Positions 17,030-25,087 of a DNA stretch of 64,000 nt are shown piece after piece. Below the pieces are notes generated by a model. That model ran no database searches and had not been told where the DNA came from. It saw only the letters and a program-made list of their open reading frames with translations. The stretch covers positions 124,001-188,000 of the forward strand of contig NZ_JBITIH010000002.1 in the NCBI RefSeq assembly GCF_044458865.1. Reading direction: 5' to 3'. Source of the DNA: Micromonospora_G sp044458865 (GTDB taxonomy: Bacteria > Actinomycetota > Actinomycetes > Mycobacteriales > Micromonosporaceae). The position numbers and the translations under genes were made by a program. The number at the start of each line of letters is the position of its first letter. The stretch's first letter is position 1.

Positions 17030-19063
17030 ATGACCCGCAGGCGCCTCGCTCGCCCCACCGTCGTCATCGCCGGCTCCGCGCTGCTCGCCACCCTCGCACT
17101 CGTCGCCGGCAGCAGCCCGAGCCCGACCGACGAGCGCCCGATCCGGGATCCCGGCGTACCGGCCGGTGGCTGGCAACTCGTCGCCTTCGACTCGTGCGCG
17201 GAGGCGCTGACCCAGCTCAGATCGGCCGCGAAGTCGTCCGTTGGACCCTGGGGATTCGGTGGGGCCAACCTGCTGGAAGACGCGACCGGCGGCAGCAGGC
17301 GGGCCACCGTGGCGGATGCCATACCCGCCGGGGCGGCACCGGCCGAGGCGGGAGCGGCACCGGCCGAGGCGGGGGCAGCCGATCGCTACTCCGGCACCAA
17401 CGTGCACGAGGCCGGTGTGGACGAACCGGACCTGGTCAAGACCGACGGCCGGCGCATCGTCACCGTCGGCGACGGCGCACTGCACGTCATCGACCCCGTC
17501 GCTCGGCAACGGACCGGACGGCTGGAACTCTTTCCCACCACCGATCCTGGCCGATGGGACCAGAACAGCCTGCTCCTGCACGGCGATCGGGCGCTGGTGC
17601 TGGTACGGGACGGCTGGGGCGGCGGCGTGGGCCGAGCCGACGTACGACGCCCCGGCATCGCGGCCGGTTCCGAGGTCATGCCCCCGGCCCTGGACGCGGT
17701 CAGCGGGCCACGGTTGATTCTGGTCGACCTGAGCGGAGCGCCCCGGATCCTCGCCGAGTACGCCACCGACGGCAGCCTGGTCGACGCCCGCCAGGTCGGC
17801 TCCACGGTCCGCGTCGTCGTCCGCTCCGCGCCACGCCTGGTCTTCCCGTACCGGGAGGACGACAGCGACAAAGAGGCGATCGCGCGCAACCGCGACCTGA
17901 TCGACCAGGCACCCGCCGACGCCTGGCTCCCCCGCTACGAGATCACCACCGGCGGCGTGACCCGCTCCGGCCAGGTCGGCTGCGACCGGCTGGTCCGACC
18001 CGCCAACTACTCCGGCACCGCCATGGTCACCCTGCTCAGCTTCGACCTCGGCGCCACCAGCCTGACCGACGGCGACCCGCTCACCGTCGTGGCGGACGGC
18101 GACACCGTCTACGGCACAGGATCCCGCCTCTACCTCAGCAACGACCAGCGGTGGCGGACCACCGCCGGTCGCGGCTTCGCCCCGGAGGCGAGGGACGAGG
18201 CAACCGAGATCTACCAGTTCGACACCGCCGGGTCGGGCACACCGCGCTTCGTCACCGCCGCCACCGTTCCCGGCTGGCTGATCAATCAGTACGCGCTGTC
18301 CGAGTGGGACGGCCACCTCCGCGTCGCCACCACCACCGGTCAGGCCCGGGGCGACGATCCCCGGTCCAGTTCGGCGGTGTACGTCCTGCGCGCCGACGGC
18401 AGGACGCTGACCGAAACCGGCCGGGTGACCGGCCTGGGCAGGGGAGAACGGATCTACGCCGTACGGTTCGTCGGCGGCACCGGGTACGTGGTCACCTTCC
18501 GGCAGACCGATCCCTTGTACACGGTGGACCTGCGCCAGCCCACCGCGCCACGGGTGACCGGCGAGCTGAAGATCAACGGCTACTCGGCGTACCTGCACCC
18601 GATCGAGGGAGACCGGCTGCTCGGAGTTGGCCAGGAGGCCAACAGCCAGGGCATCACCCAGGGAACGCAGCTCTCCCTCTTCGACGTGTCCGACCTCGGT
18701 GCGCCCCGACGACTGGCTCAGCACCACGTCCAGCAGGGCCACTCCGAGGCCGAGGTCGACCCGCACGCGTTTCTCTACTGGCCGGCCGAGCAACTCGTGG
18801 TGGTGCCGGTCACCGCGTACGACAGGGGCGGGGACGGCGGGCGGAGGATGCCCACCCAGGGCGCGCTGACCCTGCGGGTGGACCAACGCGGCTTCACCCC
18901 GCTCGGCCTCGTCGAACAGACCGACGAGGCCGGACCGGAGCGCAACGGGGCGATCCGCCGGTCGCTGGTGGTGGGCGACATGCTCTGGACCGTCTCGGAC
19001 GCCGGACTGAAAGCCACCCGACTCTCCAGCATGGACACCGCCGGCTGGGTCGAGCTGGACTAG
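17030..19063 (+). CDS. Secreted beta-propeller domain protein
   Basis: 677 residues from ATG 17030. A signal peptide (TRRRLARP, then hydrophobic core, AGSS) exports it; there is no lipobox Cys. After an Ala/Glu-rich spacer with an AGAAPAE duplication (residues about 103-122), the YSGTNVHEAGVDEPDLVKTDG signature opens the beta-propeller domain (Pfam PF09826-like) that occupies the rest. Blade-like units recur, e.g. DDPRSSSAVYVLRADG, GTGYVVTFRQTDPLYTVDL and GDMLWTVSDAGLKATR. Role unknown; homologues are cell-surface or secreted proteins. Confidence 0.82.
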   Translation: MTRRRLARPTVVIAGSALLATLALVAGSSPSPTDERPIRDPGVPAGGWQLVAFDSCAEALTQLRSAAKSSVGPWGFGGANLLEDATGGSRRATVADAIPAGAAPAEAGAAPAEAGAADRYSGTNVHEAGVDEPDLVKTDGRRIVTVGDGALHVIDPVARQRTGRLELFPTTDPGRWDQNSLLLHGDRALVLVRDGWGGGVGRADVRRPGIAAGSEVMPPALDAVSGPRLILVDLSGAPRILAEYATDGSLVDARQVGSTVRVVVRSAPRLVFPYREDDSDKEAIARNRDLIDQAPADAWLPRYEITTGGVTRSGQVGCDRLVRPANYSGTAMVTLLSFDLGATSLTDGDPLTVVADGDTVYGTGSRLYLSNDQRWRTTAGRGFAPEARDEATEIYQFDTAGSGTPRFVTAATVPGWLINQYALSEWDGHLRVATTTGQARGDDPRSSSAVYVLRADGRTLTETGRVTGLGRGERIYAVRFVGGTGYVVTFRQTDPLYTVDLRQPTAPRVTGELKINGYSAYLHPIEGDRLLGVGQEANSQGITQGTQLSLFDVSDLGAPRRLAQHHVQQGHSEAEVDPHAFLYWPAEQLVVVPVTAYDRGGDGGRRMPTQGALTLRVDQRGFTPLGLVEQTDEAGPERNGAIRRSLVVGDMLWTVSDAGLKATRLSSMDTAGWVELD

Positions 19064-19095
19064 CCTCCCGTCGGGAAGGATCCGCCGGACACGTC

Positions 19096-20262
19096 CTACA
19101 GGTACATGCCGGTACGGTGCTCGCCGGTTTCCCGGTTGGTCGGCTTGTCGCCCTCGCCGAAGAAACGCTTGCCGCCGAACTCGCCGTGCAACCGGTCGTC
19201 GAGTTCGTCGGCGAGCCCCGTCATCACCTGGACCGCCAGCATCAGGTGGGTCGCCTGGAAGTTGCGGCCGAAGACCGGGATGGAGGCCCAGACCGTGTCG
19301 TTGGTGCAGTAGAGCCGCCCGATCGGCATCCGATTGGTCAGCTCGGAAAGCTTGACGTAGAGCTGCTCGGTCGGCTCGATCTCGGTCAGGATCGGGGAGA
19401 AGACGTCGACCAGGGGCGGGTTGTCGCGGACCCGTACGAAGACCATCGCCGACCCGGCCCGGATGTTGATGTCGCCGTCCGAGTCCACCTGTAGATGCTC
19501 CGAAGTGGACTTCATCATCGCCGAGACGACCGTCCGGACCCGCTCCTCAAGCGGGATCACGTCGTCGCTGACACCCTGGGCGGCCCGGGCGGCGGCCAGC
19601 GCCTCGTCCAGGTCGACGTCGGTGCTGTCGTCGGCGTCGGCGTCGGGGGCGAGCGCGGCACGCGCGGTGCCGAGCGGTTCGACCGGGAGGGGCTCGTCGT
19701 CGGCGTTCTGGGCCAGGTAGACCAGGAAGGCCGGGTGCGGCGCACCGTAGACGTCACGGAGCGTACGAACGACGGTGGTGGCCAGCCGGCTCGCCTCCGA
19801 CGTACCGCTGCGCAGCCCGAAGTGCGGACCGGAGCCTTCGACCACACCCGGCGGTGACCAGCCGAGCGCCACCATCTCGGCCACCGCGCTCCGGTTGAGC
19901 CGGAAGCCCTCCGGCAGCGCGGAGTTGCCGACCGCGCGGGCGCCGATCCGACCCTCGGCGAGGATCTCGATGCTGACCGAGTAGATGGCGTCGCCGGTGC
20001 CGGAGGCGGTGGGGTCGAGGGTCACCTCCACGTGGGCCCCGGCCGGAAGCGTACGCAGCGCGGCGGCCAGGGCACGGGCGAACTCCTGCCACGCTTCGGT
20101 CACCTTCGACTGAAGGTCGGCGGTGCTGGGCTCGTCGAGCAGAATCGAATCGTGCTGGCCGGGCCAGGTGTCGCCAGCCGTGGCCGACCCGGTAGCGGCA
20201 AGCTCACCCGCCGCAGGTTCGATCGCGCCGGACCCGGTCGCCGAGGGGTGCTCTGCGTTCAT
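19096..20262 (-). CDS. YbjN-domain protein with TGMYL C-terminus
   Basis: 388 residues from ATG 20262, with GGAGGCGATC just upstream. An acidic, Ala-rich N-terminus is followed by an immunity-like region (WQEFARALAAALRTLPAGAHVEVTLDP) and a C-terminal YbjN / type III secretion chaperone-like domain (about residues 240-365: RVRTVVSAMMKS, FVRVRDNPPLVDVFSPILTEI, GRLYCTNDTVWASIPV). No secretion system is implied; such proteins are abundant in actinobacteria. The last residues, HRTGMYL, closely resemble the TGQYL tail of the BPA encoded at 12033-12629. Confidence 0.82.
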   Translation of the reverse strand: MNAEHPSATGSGAIEPAAGELAATGSATAGDTWPGQHDSILLDEPSTADLQSKVTEAWQEFARALAAALRTLPAGAHVEVTLDPTASGTGDAIYSVSIEILAEGRIGARAVGNSALPEGFRLNRSAVAEMVALGWSPPGVVEGSGPHFGLRSGTSEASRLATTVVRTLRDVYGAPHPAFLVYLAQNADDEPLPVEPLGTARAALAPDADADDSTDVDLDEALAAARAAQGVSDDVIPLEERVRTVVSAMMKSTSEHLQVDSDGDINIRAGSAMVFVRVRDNPPLVDVFSPILTEIEPTEQLYVKLSELTNRMPIGRLYCTNDTVWASIPVFGRNFQATHLMLAVQVMTGLADELDDRLHGEFGGKRFFGEGDKPTNRETGEHRTGMYL

Positions 20263-20369
20263 GATCGCCTCCGTCCGTCAGGCACACACCCTACCCAGCG
20301 CAACCTCGGCTGGGCAGAGAGCGGACCCGGATCGGACAGACAGCGACCGAATCCGCCGCAGGGCTCCGT

Positions 20370-20633
20370 TCAGCCGGCGGCGTCGGAGGCGGCCGGGCCG
20401 TCCGGCGGTGGCCACGACCGGGCCAGCGCGGCCAGTCGGCGGGCGGCCTGAGCGGGGTCCGCGCCGCGCCCGACCGCGATCCCCAGCAGGTACGCCGTCA
20501 CCGGCGCACCCGGGCGTAGCACCTGGTGGGCGACGTCCCGGGCCAGGTCGAGTACGACCGGAACCTCCGCCGTCGACGGGTCGAGCCCCAGTTCGGTGCA
20601 GGCCGCCGCCACCCAGTCGTCGAGCGTCCCCAT
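20370..20633 (-). CDS. DUF6457 domain protein, MobA-associated
   Basis: 87 residues from ATG 20633 (GAGG six bases upstream). The start MGTLDDWVAAACTELGL and DVAHQVLRPGAPVTAYLLG match the small DUF6457 proteins that in actinobacteria lie next to, or are fused with, MobA (from memory). It follows mobA by 49 bases on the same strand, so the two are probably cotranscribed. Proposed role: accessory factor in molybdenum cofactor guanylylation; unproven. Confidence 0.78.
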   Translation of the reverse strand: MGTLDDWVAAACTELGLDPSTAEVPVVLDLARDVAHQVLRPGAPVTAYLLGIAVGRGADPAQAARRLAALARSWPPPDGPAASDAAG

Positions 20634-20682
20634 CAGTGCCTCACCACGATCCGATCGGGCGAACCGAACTGGTCCCAAACTG

Positions 20683-21345
20683 TCATCGCGTCCACTCCTC
20701 GGCCCGGCGTACGTCGTCGTCAGTGTCGCAGTCGAACCACGGTGGGGGCCCGGCTCCGACCCACGAGACCTCGACCACCGTCAACTCGGCCACCAGCGCG
20801 CGGATCGACGCCCCGGCGAGCGTTCCGCCGCGCTGCTGGTGCAGCCGGTCGAGGGCGGCGGCCAGGGCGACGGTTCGCCACACCCCGCAGAGCAGTTGCC
20901 GCCGACCGTCGTCGTCCCGGTAGAGCACACCGTCCGCGTGCGATCCGGCGATCTTTTCGGCCAGCAGACCGACCGCCTCCCCGGTCAGCAGCGGCAGGTC
21001 GGCGGCGAGTAACGCGACGAACTCCGGCGGGTTCGGGCGTACACCGGGCCGGCCTTGGGCGGAGTCGGGAACAGCGGACGTGGCGGGGCCGGAGACACCG
21101 AGCACGGCGAGGCCGGCGGCGGTCGCCGCGACCGGGCCGCCGCCCGCCGGTTGCTCACGGGTGACGGACACTCCGGGCGGCAGGTCGACGGCCGGCCCGA
21201 CCACCACCCGTGGCGCCGCCGAGGCGACCGCCGCGAGGACACGGTCCCGCATCGACCGTCCGGCGACCGGAACGGCAGGCTTGTCGATCCCGCCCATCCG
21301 GCGTGCCGCGCCTCCGGTGAGCACCACCGCCCCCAGTTCGATCAT
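20683..21345 (-). CDS. mobA: Molybdenum cofactor guanylyltransferase
   Basis: 220 residues from ATG 21345. The nucleotide-binding signature VVLTGGAARRMGGIDKP at the N-terminus, EQPAGGGPVAATAAGL and ALLAADLPLLT (metal-binding Asp) are those of MobA, which adds GMP to molybdopterin to make MGD for DMSO-reductase family enzymes. The C-terminus (WFDCDTDDDVRRAEEW) is typical of the family. An inserted, low-conservation loop lies at about residues 85-105. Forms a pair with the DUF6457 gene. Confidence 0.92.
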   Translation of the reverse strand: MIELGAVVLTGGAARRMGGIDKPAVPVAGRSMRDRVLAAVASAAPRVVVGPAVDLPPGVSVTREQPAGGGPVAATAAGLAVLGVSGPATSAVPDSAQGRPGVRPNPPEFVALLAADLPLLTGEAVGLLAEKIAGSHADGVLYRDDDGRRQLLCGVWRTVALAAALDRLHQQRGGTLAGASIRALVAELTVVEVSWVGAGPPPWFDCDTDDDVRRAEEWTR

Positions 21346-21395
21346 CGACCTACAGTAGCCGCGCTCGATGGATCCGTGGGGCGTGTCAGTGGGCT

Positions 21396-22541
21396 CTAGC
21401 CAACGTCGCGCCGGGCGGGTCGCCAGTATCGGCGGGACCTCCTCGGGCGGCGCTGCCGCGCGACCCGGGCGGACGGCCCACCCGGGTCGGGGCGTCGTCG
21501 CAACGATCCGCCCCGGCGCCACGTACGGCTCGGACTCTTCGGACCCGCCCAGCTCTCGGCCAGCGCGGAGGGCGACAGACCGCCGTTGAGCACGTCCGCC
21601 ATGAGTTGCGCCATCGAATACCCGGGGTCGTCGGCGAGTGCCCGCTCGACCGCCACCGCCGCCAACGCGCCGTTTCCGACCCGCCAGGCCGCGAAGGCGA
21701 GCAGTCCTCCCGGCGCGGCGGCCAACCCCGGCTCTGCCCGGCGCAGCACATCGGTCCAGAGCGCCACCTGCCAGTCGTCCGCACCGATCCGTTCCCACGC
21801 GTGGTCGCGTACGTCGAGGTGGGTGAGGAGCACGCAGAGCCAGGCGACCTCGTCGTCCCGCAACGGCTGGCGGGCACGGTGCCTGCCTTCGGCCCGCCGT
21901 ACCGCGTCCGTACCGGCCGCCCGGATCGAACGGAGGCCGGTCGGATCACCGGGCGCAGCGGTGGCGAGCAGGTCGGCGAGGCGCTCACGGGCCCGGGAGG
22001 TGGCCAGTCCCATCGCCATCCGCTCGGTGCCGCCGACCGGGGCGACCTGCCCGGTCAGGGCGGCCCGGTCGGGCAACGCCACGTGACCGGCGAAGGTCGC
22101 GGCGGCGGCGACCACGCTGGTGGCCGGGTCGAACGGGGTCCCCTCCGGTGGGCAGCACCCGGGCTCGTCACAACGGTAGGACCAGTAGCGGCCGTCGGTT
22201 ACCCGGAGCGCGTCGAAGACCATCAGGCCGGCGAGTTGGGTCACCGCCTCCAGTTGGTCCACTGCCGGGGTGACTCGGTCCGCCGGGCCGTACCCGAGGA
22301 TGGTGACCGCCTGTGCGCCCTGCCGGCGGATCACCGCGGTCAGGTATTCGGCGGCCTGACGCAGTGCGGCCGGATCACCCGGCTCCGGCAGGTCGCCCCG
22401 GGCGACGAAGACGATCCGGGTGTCCCGCATCGCCAGCAACACGAGACTGTCGGCGGGATGGAACCCGAGCAGGTAGGGGACCGCGGAGATCAGATCGGCG
22501 GTCGAGCGTACGGTCAGCCGTGGCGGGTCGGTCGAGGTCAT
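21396..22541 (-). CDS. DUF4192 domain protein
   Basis: 381 residues from ATG 22541. The N-terminus LTVRSTADLISAVPYLLGFHPADSLVLLAM is diagnostic of DUF4192, an actinobacterial family of unknown function. An inner CDEPGCCPPEGTPF motif could bind metal or form a redox pair. The conserved part ends near residue 325 (ALADDPGYSMAQLMADVLNGG); the last 50 residues are Arg/Pro/Ser-rich and of low complexity. The promoter region shared with the divergent kinase gene contains DnaA-box-like sites. Confidence 0.87.
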   Translation of the reverse strand: MTSTDPPRLTVRSTADLISAVPYLLGFHPADSLVLLAMRDTRIVFVARGDLPEPGDPAALRQAAEYLTAVIRRQGAQAVTILGYGPADRVTPAVDQLEAVTQLAGLMVFDALRVTDGRYWSYRCDEPGCCPPEGTPFDPATSVVAAAATFAGHVALPDRAALTGQVAPVGGTERMAMGLATSRARERLADLLATAAPGDPTGLRSIRAAGTDAVRRAEGRHRARQPLRDDEVAWLCVLLTHLDVRDHAWERIGADDWQVALWTDVLRRAEPGLAAAPGGLLAFAAWRVGNGALAAVAVERALADDPGYSMAQLMADVLNGGLSPSALAESWAGPKSPSRTWRRGGSLRRRPDPGGPSARVARQRRPRRSRRYWRPARRDVG

Positions 22542-22581
22542 GCCACGAGCGTCGCCCGGGATTGGAACGGCTGCCAGACCC

Positions 22582-22608
22582 TGTGGACGACACGCGCGGT
22601 TATCCACA
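22582..22608. promoter_or_regulatory. DnaA-box pair, DUF4192/kinase intergenic region
   Basis: TTATCCACA at 22600-22608 is identical to the classical DnaA box; TGTGGACGA at 22582-22590 is, on the opposite strand, TCGTCCACA, one mismatch from the actinobacterial box TTGTCCACA. The two face each other nine bases apart in the 137-base divergent region. Confidence 0.45.
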
Positions 22609-22678
22609 GACACAGAGCGTAGTTCCGCTGGTCAGCCACTGACAGGTGCACCCGAGCCAGGCGCGGTACGTTGCGCGG

Positions 22679-23569
22679 ATGGACCTGGCGTACCTGCGGG
22701 CGCACCCACAGCACCTGCCCACCTTCCTCACCCACCAACGGATCAGGGAGACGCCGGTCGCCGGCGGCGACATCTGCGACGCCCGTCGACTCACCCTCGA
22801 CGACGGCAACTCGGTCTTCGCCAAGAGCTGGCCCGAGGGCGCGGCGACACCCGTACCCGAGGGGTTCTTCACAGCCGAGGCGGCCGGACTGCGCTGGTTG
22901 CGCGCGGCCGGCACGGTCCCGGTGCCGGAGGTCGTCGCCGAACTGCCCGAACTGCTCGCCCTCGAATGGGTCGAACCGGGCCCGCCGACCCCGGCAGCGG
23001 CCACCCGCTTCGGCCGGGACCTGGCCGCCCTGCACCGGGTCGGCGCGCCGACCTTCGGTGCCGACTGGTCCGGCTACATCGGCGCACTGGCGCAGTCGAA
23101 CACGCCTTCGCCCGGCCCCTGGTCGGCCTGGTTCGCCGAACACCGGCTGACGCCGTACCTGCGCCGGTCGGTCGACAACGGCGCCCTCGGGTCGGCGGAG
23201 GTCGACCTGGTCGAGCGGGTGATCAACACCATCGACGGGTACGGCGGCGACGAGCCGCCCGCTCGCATCCACGGTGACCTCTGGCCGGGAAACCTGCTCT
23301 GGGGCGCCGACGGACGCGTCTGGCTGGTCGACCCGGCCGCCCACGGCGGACACCGGGAGACCGACCTGGCCCAGTTGGCGCTCTTCGGCGGCGCCCCCGA
23401 ACTGCCCCGCATCCTCGACGGCTACCAGGAGGTCTGGCCGCTCGCCGACGGTTGGCGCGCACGGCTCCCGCTGCACCAACTCCACCTGCTGCTGGTGCAC
23501 ACCGCCCTCTTCGGCGGCGGCTACCGGTCGGCGGTAAGCACAGCGGCTGGCTCCGCGCTGGACGGTTGA
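22679..23569 (+). CDS. Fructosamine kinase family protein
   Basis: 296 residues from ATG 22679 (GTG 22646 would add eleven). APH-like kinase fold: GGDICDARRLTLDDGNSVFAKS (nucleotide loop and Lys), ALEWVEPGPP hinge, catalytic loop ARIHGDLWPGNLLW and metal-binding VWLVDPAAHGGHRETDLAQL. This matches bacterial FN3K-like proteins, which phosphorylate sugar-amine adducts (ribulosamine/fructosamine) on proteins so that they fall off. Cytosolic; 17 bases before moaA. Confidence 0.88.
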   Translation: MDLAYLRAHPQHLPTFLTHQRIRETPVAGGDICDARRLTLDDGNSVFAKSWPEGAATPVPEGFFTAEAAGLRWLRAAGTVPVPEVVAELPELLALEWVEPGPPTPAAATRFGRDLAALHRVGAPTFGADWSGYIGALAQSNTPSPGPWSAWFAEHRLTPYLRRSVDNGALGSAEVDLVERVINTIDGYGGDEPPARIHGDLWPGNLLWGADGRVWLVDPAAHGGHRETDLAQLALFGGAPELPRILDGYQEVWPLADGWRARLPLHQLHLLLVHTALFGGGYRSAVSTAAGSALDG

Positions 23570-23586
23570 CGGTATACCGTCGAACG

Positions 23587-24714
23587 ATGGGCATCCGGGT
23601 TATCCAATCGACCGCCGCCGGCACGGCGCGAGCAGCCGGACCGGAAACTGCGACCGCACCCGAGCAGACAGCACCGGGGGCGGCCGTGCCACAACGACCG
23701 GCGGTGGACGGTCTCGTCGACCGGTACCACCGGGTCGCCACCGACCTGCGCGTCTCCCTGACCGACCGGTGCAACCTGCGCTGCACCTACTGCATGCCCG
23801 AGGAAGGGCTGCCGTGGCTGCCGAAGAGCCGGCTGCTCACCGACGACGAGATCAGCCGTCTGGTCCGGGTGGCGGTGCTGCGGCTCGGTGTGACCGAGGT
23901 GCGGTTCACCGGCGGTGAACCGCTGATCCGTCCCGGGCTGCCGGCCATCGTCGCCGCCGCCGCCAGCCTGAGCCCCCGGCCGACACTGTCGTTGACCACG
24001 AACGGCATCGGGCTGGCCCGGCTCGCCCGACCGTTACGCGACGCCGGGCTGGACCGGGTCAACGTCTCGCTCGACACCATCGACCCGGACCGGTTCACCA
24101 CTCTGACCCGACGGGACCGCCTCGCCGACGTACTGGCCGGGCTGGCTGCCGCATCCGACGCCGGGCTGACCCCGGTGAAGATCAACTCGGTGCTGATGCG
24201 CGGGGTCAACGACCAGGACGCGCCGGCACTGCTCCGGTTCGCCCTCGCCCACGGCTACGAACTTCGCTTCATCGAACAGATGCCGCTCGACGCCCAACAT
24301 GGCTGGGATCGCGAGGCGATGGTGACCGCGACCGAGATCCTGACCGCGCTACAGGCCGAGTTCACCCTGCTGCCCGACCCGGTCGACCGGGGTGGCGCAC
24401 CGGCCGAGACCTGGTTGGTCGACGGATTCGCCGCGCCCGACGGCCGCCCGGCGCGGGTCGGTGTGATCGGCAGCGTCACCCGCCCGTTCTGTGGCGACTG
24501 CGACCGGACCCGGCTCACCGCCGACGGGCAGGTACGCGCCTGCCTCTTCGCCACCGAGGAGTCCGACCTGCGCGAAGCGCTCCGGGCCGGCGCCGACGAC
24601 GAGGAACTGGCACGTCGGTGGCGTACCGCGATGTGGGGCAAGCGGGCCGGACACGACATCGACGACCCGACCTTTCTCCAGCCGGCCCGCCCGATGTCGG
24701 CGATCGGAGGCTGA
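23587..24714 (+). CDS. moaA: GTP 3',8-cyclase
   Basis: 375 residues from ATG 23587. Radical SAM enzyme for the first step of molybdenum cofactor synthesis. The SAM cluster motif is CNLRCTYC, followed by FTGGEPLIRPG and SLTTNG; the second cluster is in FCGDCDRTRLTADGQVRACLF, and the C-terminus ends in the essential GG. About 45 extra N-terminal residues (Ala/Pro-rich) precede the usual start region. Followed two bases later by moaD. Confidence 0.97.
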   Translation: MGIRVIQSTAAGTARAAGPETATAPEQTAPGAAVPQRPAVDGLVDRYHRVATDLRVSLTDRCNLRCTYCMPEEGLPWLPKSRLLTDDEISRLVRVAVLRLGVTEVRFTGGEPLIRPGLPAIVAAAASLSPRPTLSLTTNGIGLARLARPLRDAGLDRVNVSLDTIDPDRFTTLTRRDRLADVLAGLAAASDAGLTPVKINSVLMRGVNDQDAPALLRFALAHGYELRFIEQMPLDAQHGWDREAMVTATEILTALQAEFTLLPDPVDRGGAPAETWLVDGFAAPDGRPARVGVIGSVTRPFCGDCDRTRLTADGQVRACLFATEESDLREALRAGADDEELARRWRTAMWGKRAGHDIDDPTFLQPARPMSAIGG

Positions 24715-24716
24715 CG

Positions 24717-24968
24717 ATGAGCGCCGAACTGACGATCCGCTACTTCGCCGCCGCACGGGCGGCGGCCGGCGTACGCGAGGAGCCCGCTCCGGGCGGACTC
24801 AGCCTGGCCGAACTCGCCGACGTACTGGGCATCCGGCACGGCGAACGACTGGCCGCCGTGCTGAAGGTGGCGAGTTTTCTGGTCGACGGCGTGGTCCAGC
24901 ACGATCGTGAGCAGCCGCTGCCGTCAGCCGCCACGGTCGACGTACTGCCCCCGTTCGCCGGCGGCTGA
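24717..24968 (+). CDS. moaD: Molybdopterin synthase small subunit
   Basis: 83 residues from ATG 24717, two bases after the moaA stop. Ubiquitin-fold sulfur carrier ending in PPFAGG; the terminal Gly is thiocarboxylated and donates sulfur to cyclic pyranopterin monophosphate in a complex with MoaE (encoded at 34787-35224). Start RYFAAARAAAG is typical. The adenylating enzyme (MoeB/MoeZ) is not in the window. Confidence 0.93.
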   Translation: MSAELTIRYFAAARAAAGVREEPAPGGLSLAELADVLGIRHGERLAAVLKVASFLVDGVVQHDREQPLPSAATVDVLPPFAGG

Positions 24969-24978
24969 CCGGCCGCCG

Positions 24979-25022
24979 AGGCGGCGCTGACCGGCGAGCG
25001 AGGCGGCGCTGACCGGCGAGCG
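24979..25022 (+). repeat. 22-bp tandem duplication
   Basis: The unit AGGCGGCGCTGACCGGCGAGCG occurs twice without interruption (24979-25000 and 25001-25022), ten bases after the moaD stop in the 119-base gap before the PHP-UvrD gene. Each unit carries CGGCGCTGACCGGC. Confidence 0.85.
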
Positions 25023-25087
25023 CACGTCGCCTGTCGCATAGCGGATCTCACGCTTGTGCGTGGCGCCACGCGCGGGCGGACCGGTGC

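Noticed and set aside
19096..20262. YbjN protein as a type III secretion chaperone
   Set aside because: The family name is structural only; there is no type III secretion gene and actinobacteria lack such systems.
21396..21545. Possible frameshift at the C-terminus of the DUF4192 gene
   Set aside because: The last 50 residues are low-complexity in every frame and DUF4192 is already complete; a frameshift cannot be shown.
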